Source: Mycolicibacterium sp. lyk4-40-TYG-92
Lineage (GTDB): Bacteria; Actinomycetota; Actinomycetes; Mycobacteriales; Mycobacteriaceae
Assembly (NCBI RefSeq): GCF_030209435.1
Contig: NZ_JARVRX010000001.1
Span: forward strand, 904,267-968,266
Direction: 5' to 3'
Length of the DNA: 64,000 nucleotides
The position numbers and the translations under genes were made by a program. Within the stretch, counting starts at the first letter, position 1; each line of letters opens with the position of its first letter. Below, piece by piece: positions 63,213 through 64,000 of the stretch. A model generated the notes under the pieces. It ran no database searches and was not told the origin of the DNA. It was given only the letters and a program-made list of their open reading frames with translations.

Positions 63213-64000
<788 letters not shown>

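Overview
The window looks like chromosomal DNA of a rapidly growing Mycobacterium (Mycolicibacterium type). GC content and codon use are high throughout. The backbone carries the mycobacterial order guaB2-guaB3-choD, the GH65/beta-phosphoglucomutase pair, guaA, the SOS mutasome pair imuA'-imuB behind a LexA box, the two-domain SDR reductase opposite a MaoC hydratase, and a citrate synthase cut by the right edge. I saw no rRNA or tRNA genes and no CRISPR array.

Layout. 1-9.4 kb: purine synthesis (guaB2 3' end, guaB3, guaA), ChoD, the GH65 pair, and a TauD-type dioxygenase divergent from its likely TetR repressor across a perfect palindrome. 9.4-13.3 kb: a zinc-ribbon membrane protein overlapping an exported S53 peptidase, and a small lipoprotein. 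13.4-15.7 kb: LexA box and imuA'-imuB. 15.8-19.7 kb: FAA hydrolase with TetR divergent from an alpha/beta hydrolase, then ohrR-ohr. 19.7-29.8 kb: a nitrogen-scavenging block (nucleoside hydrolase, XRE-cupin regulator, M20 amidohydrolase, FAD amine oxidoreductase, a three-part glutamate-synthase-like set, a glutamine-synthetase-family enzyme, and divergent amtB with GlnR-like boxes). 29.8-38 kb: SDR and MaoC lipid enzymes, two DUF5994 genes around a cold-shock gene, and small stress or oxidation genes.

38.1-60.5 kb is an accessory segment bounded by a perfect 23-bp inverted repeat (38083-38105 and 60434-60456) whose ends read TG...CA. It begins with an orphan mycobacteriophage-type lysis pair (lysB, lysA). 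Four apparent genetic modules follow: (a) a rightward cluster of a cytoplasmic S8 protease, an alpha/beta hydrolase, two membrane proteins and a TM-pentapeptide-DUF2235 fusion; (b) a leftward two-gene type I CBASS (CD-NTase with AGS-C domain, and HNH-SAVED Cap5) below a small basic protein; (c) a translationally coupled operon of ECF-like sigma factor, HTH protein and ImmA/IrrE metallopeptidase with a zinc-ribbon tail; (d) a nitrilase-superfamily protein followed by a winged-helix/repeat regulator. Another alpha/beta hydrolase closes the segment. I found no transposase or integrase in it. The segment reads as a mobile defence island. Modules (a), (c) and (d) are the best candidates for an undescribed system.

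60.5-64 kb is gene-poor flank with one small membrane protein, a TetR regulator and a Dabb-domain protein before the citrate synthase.
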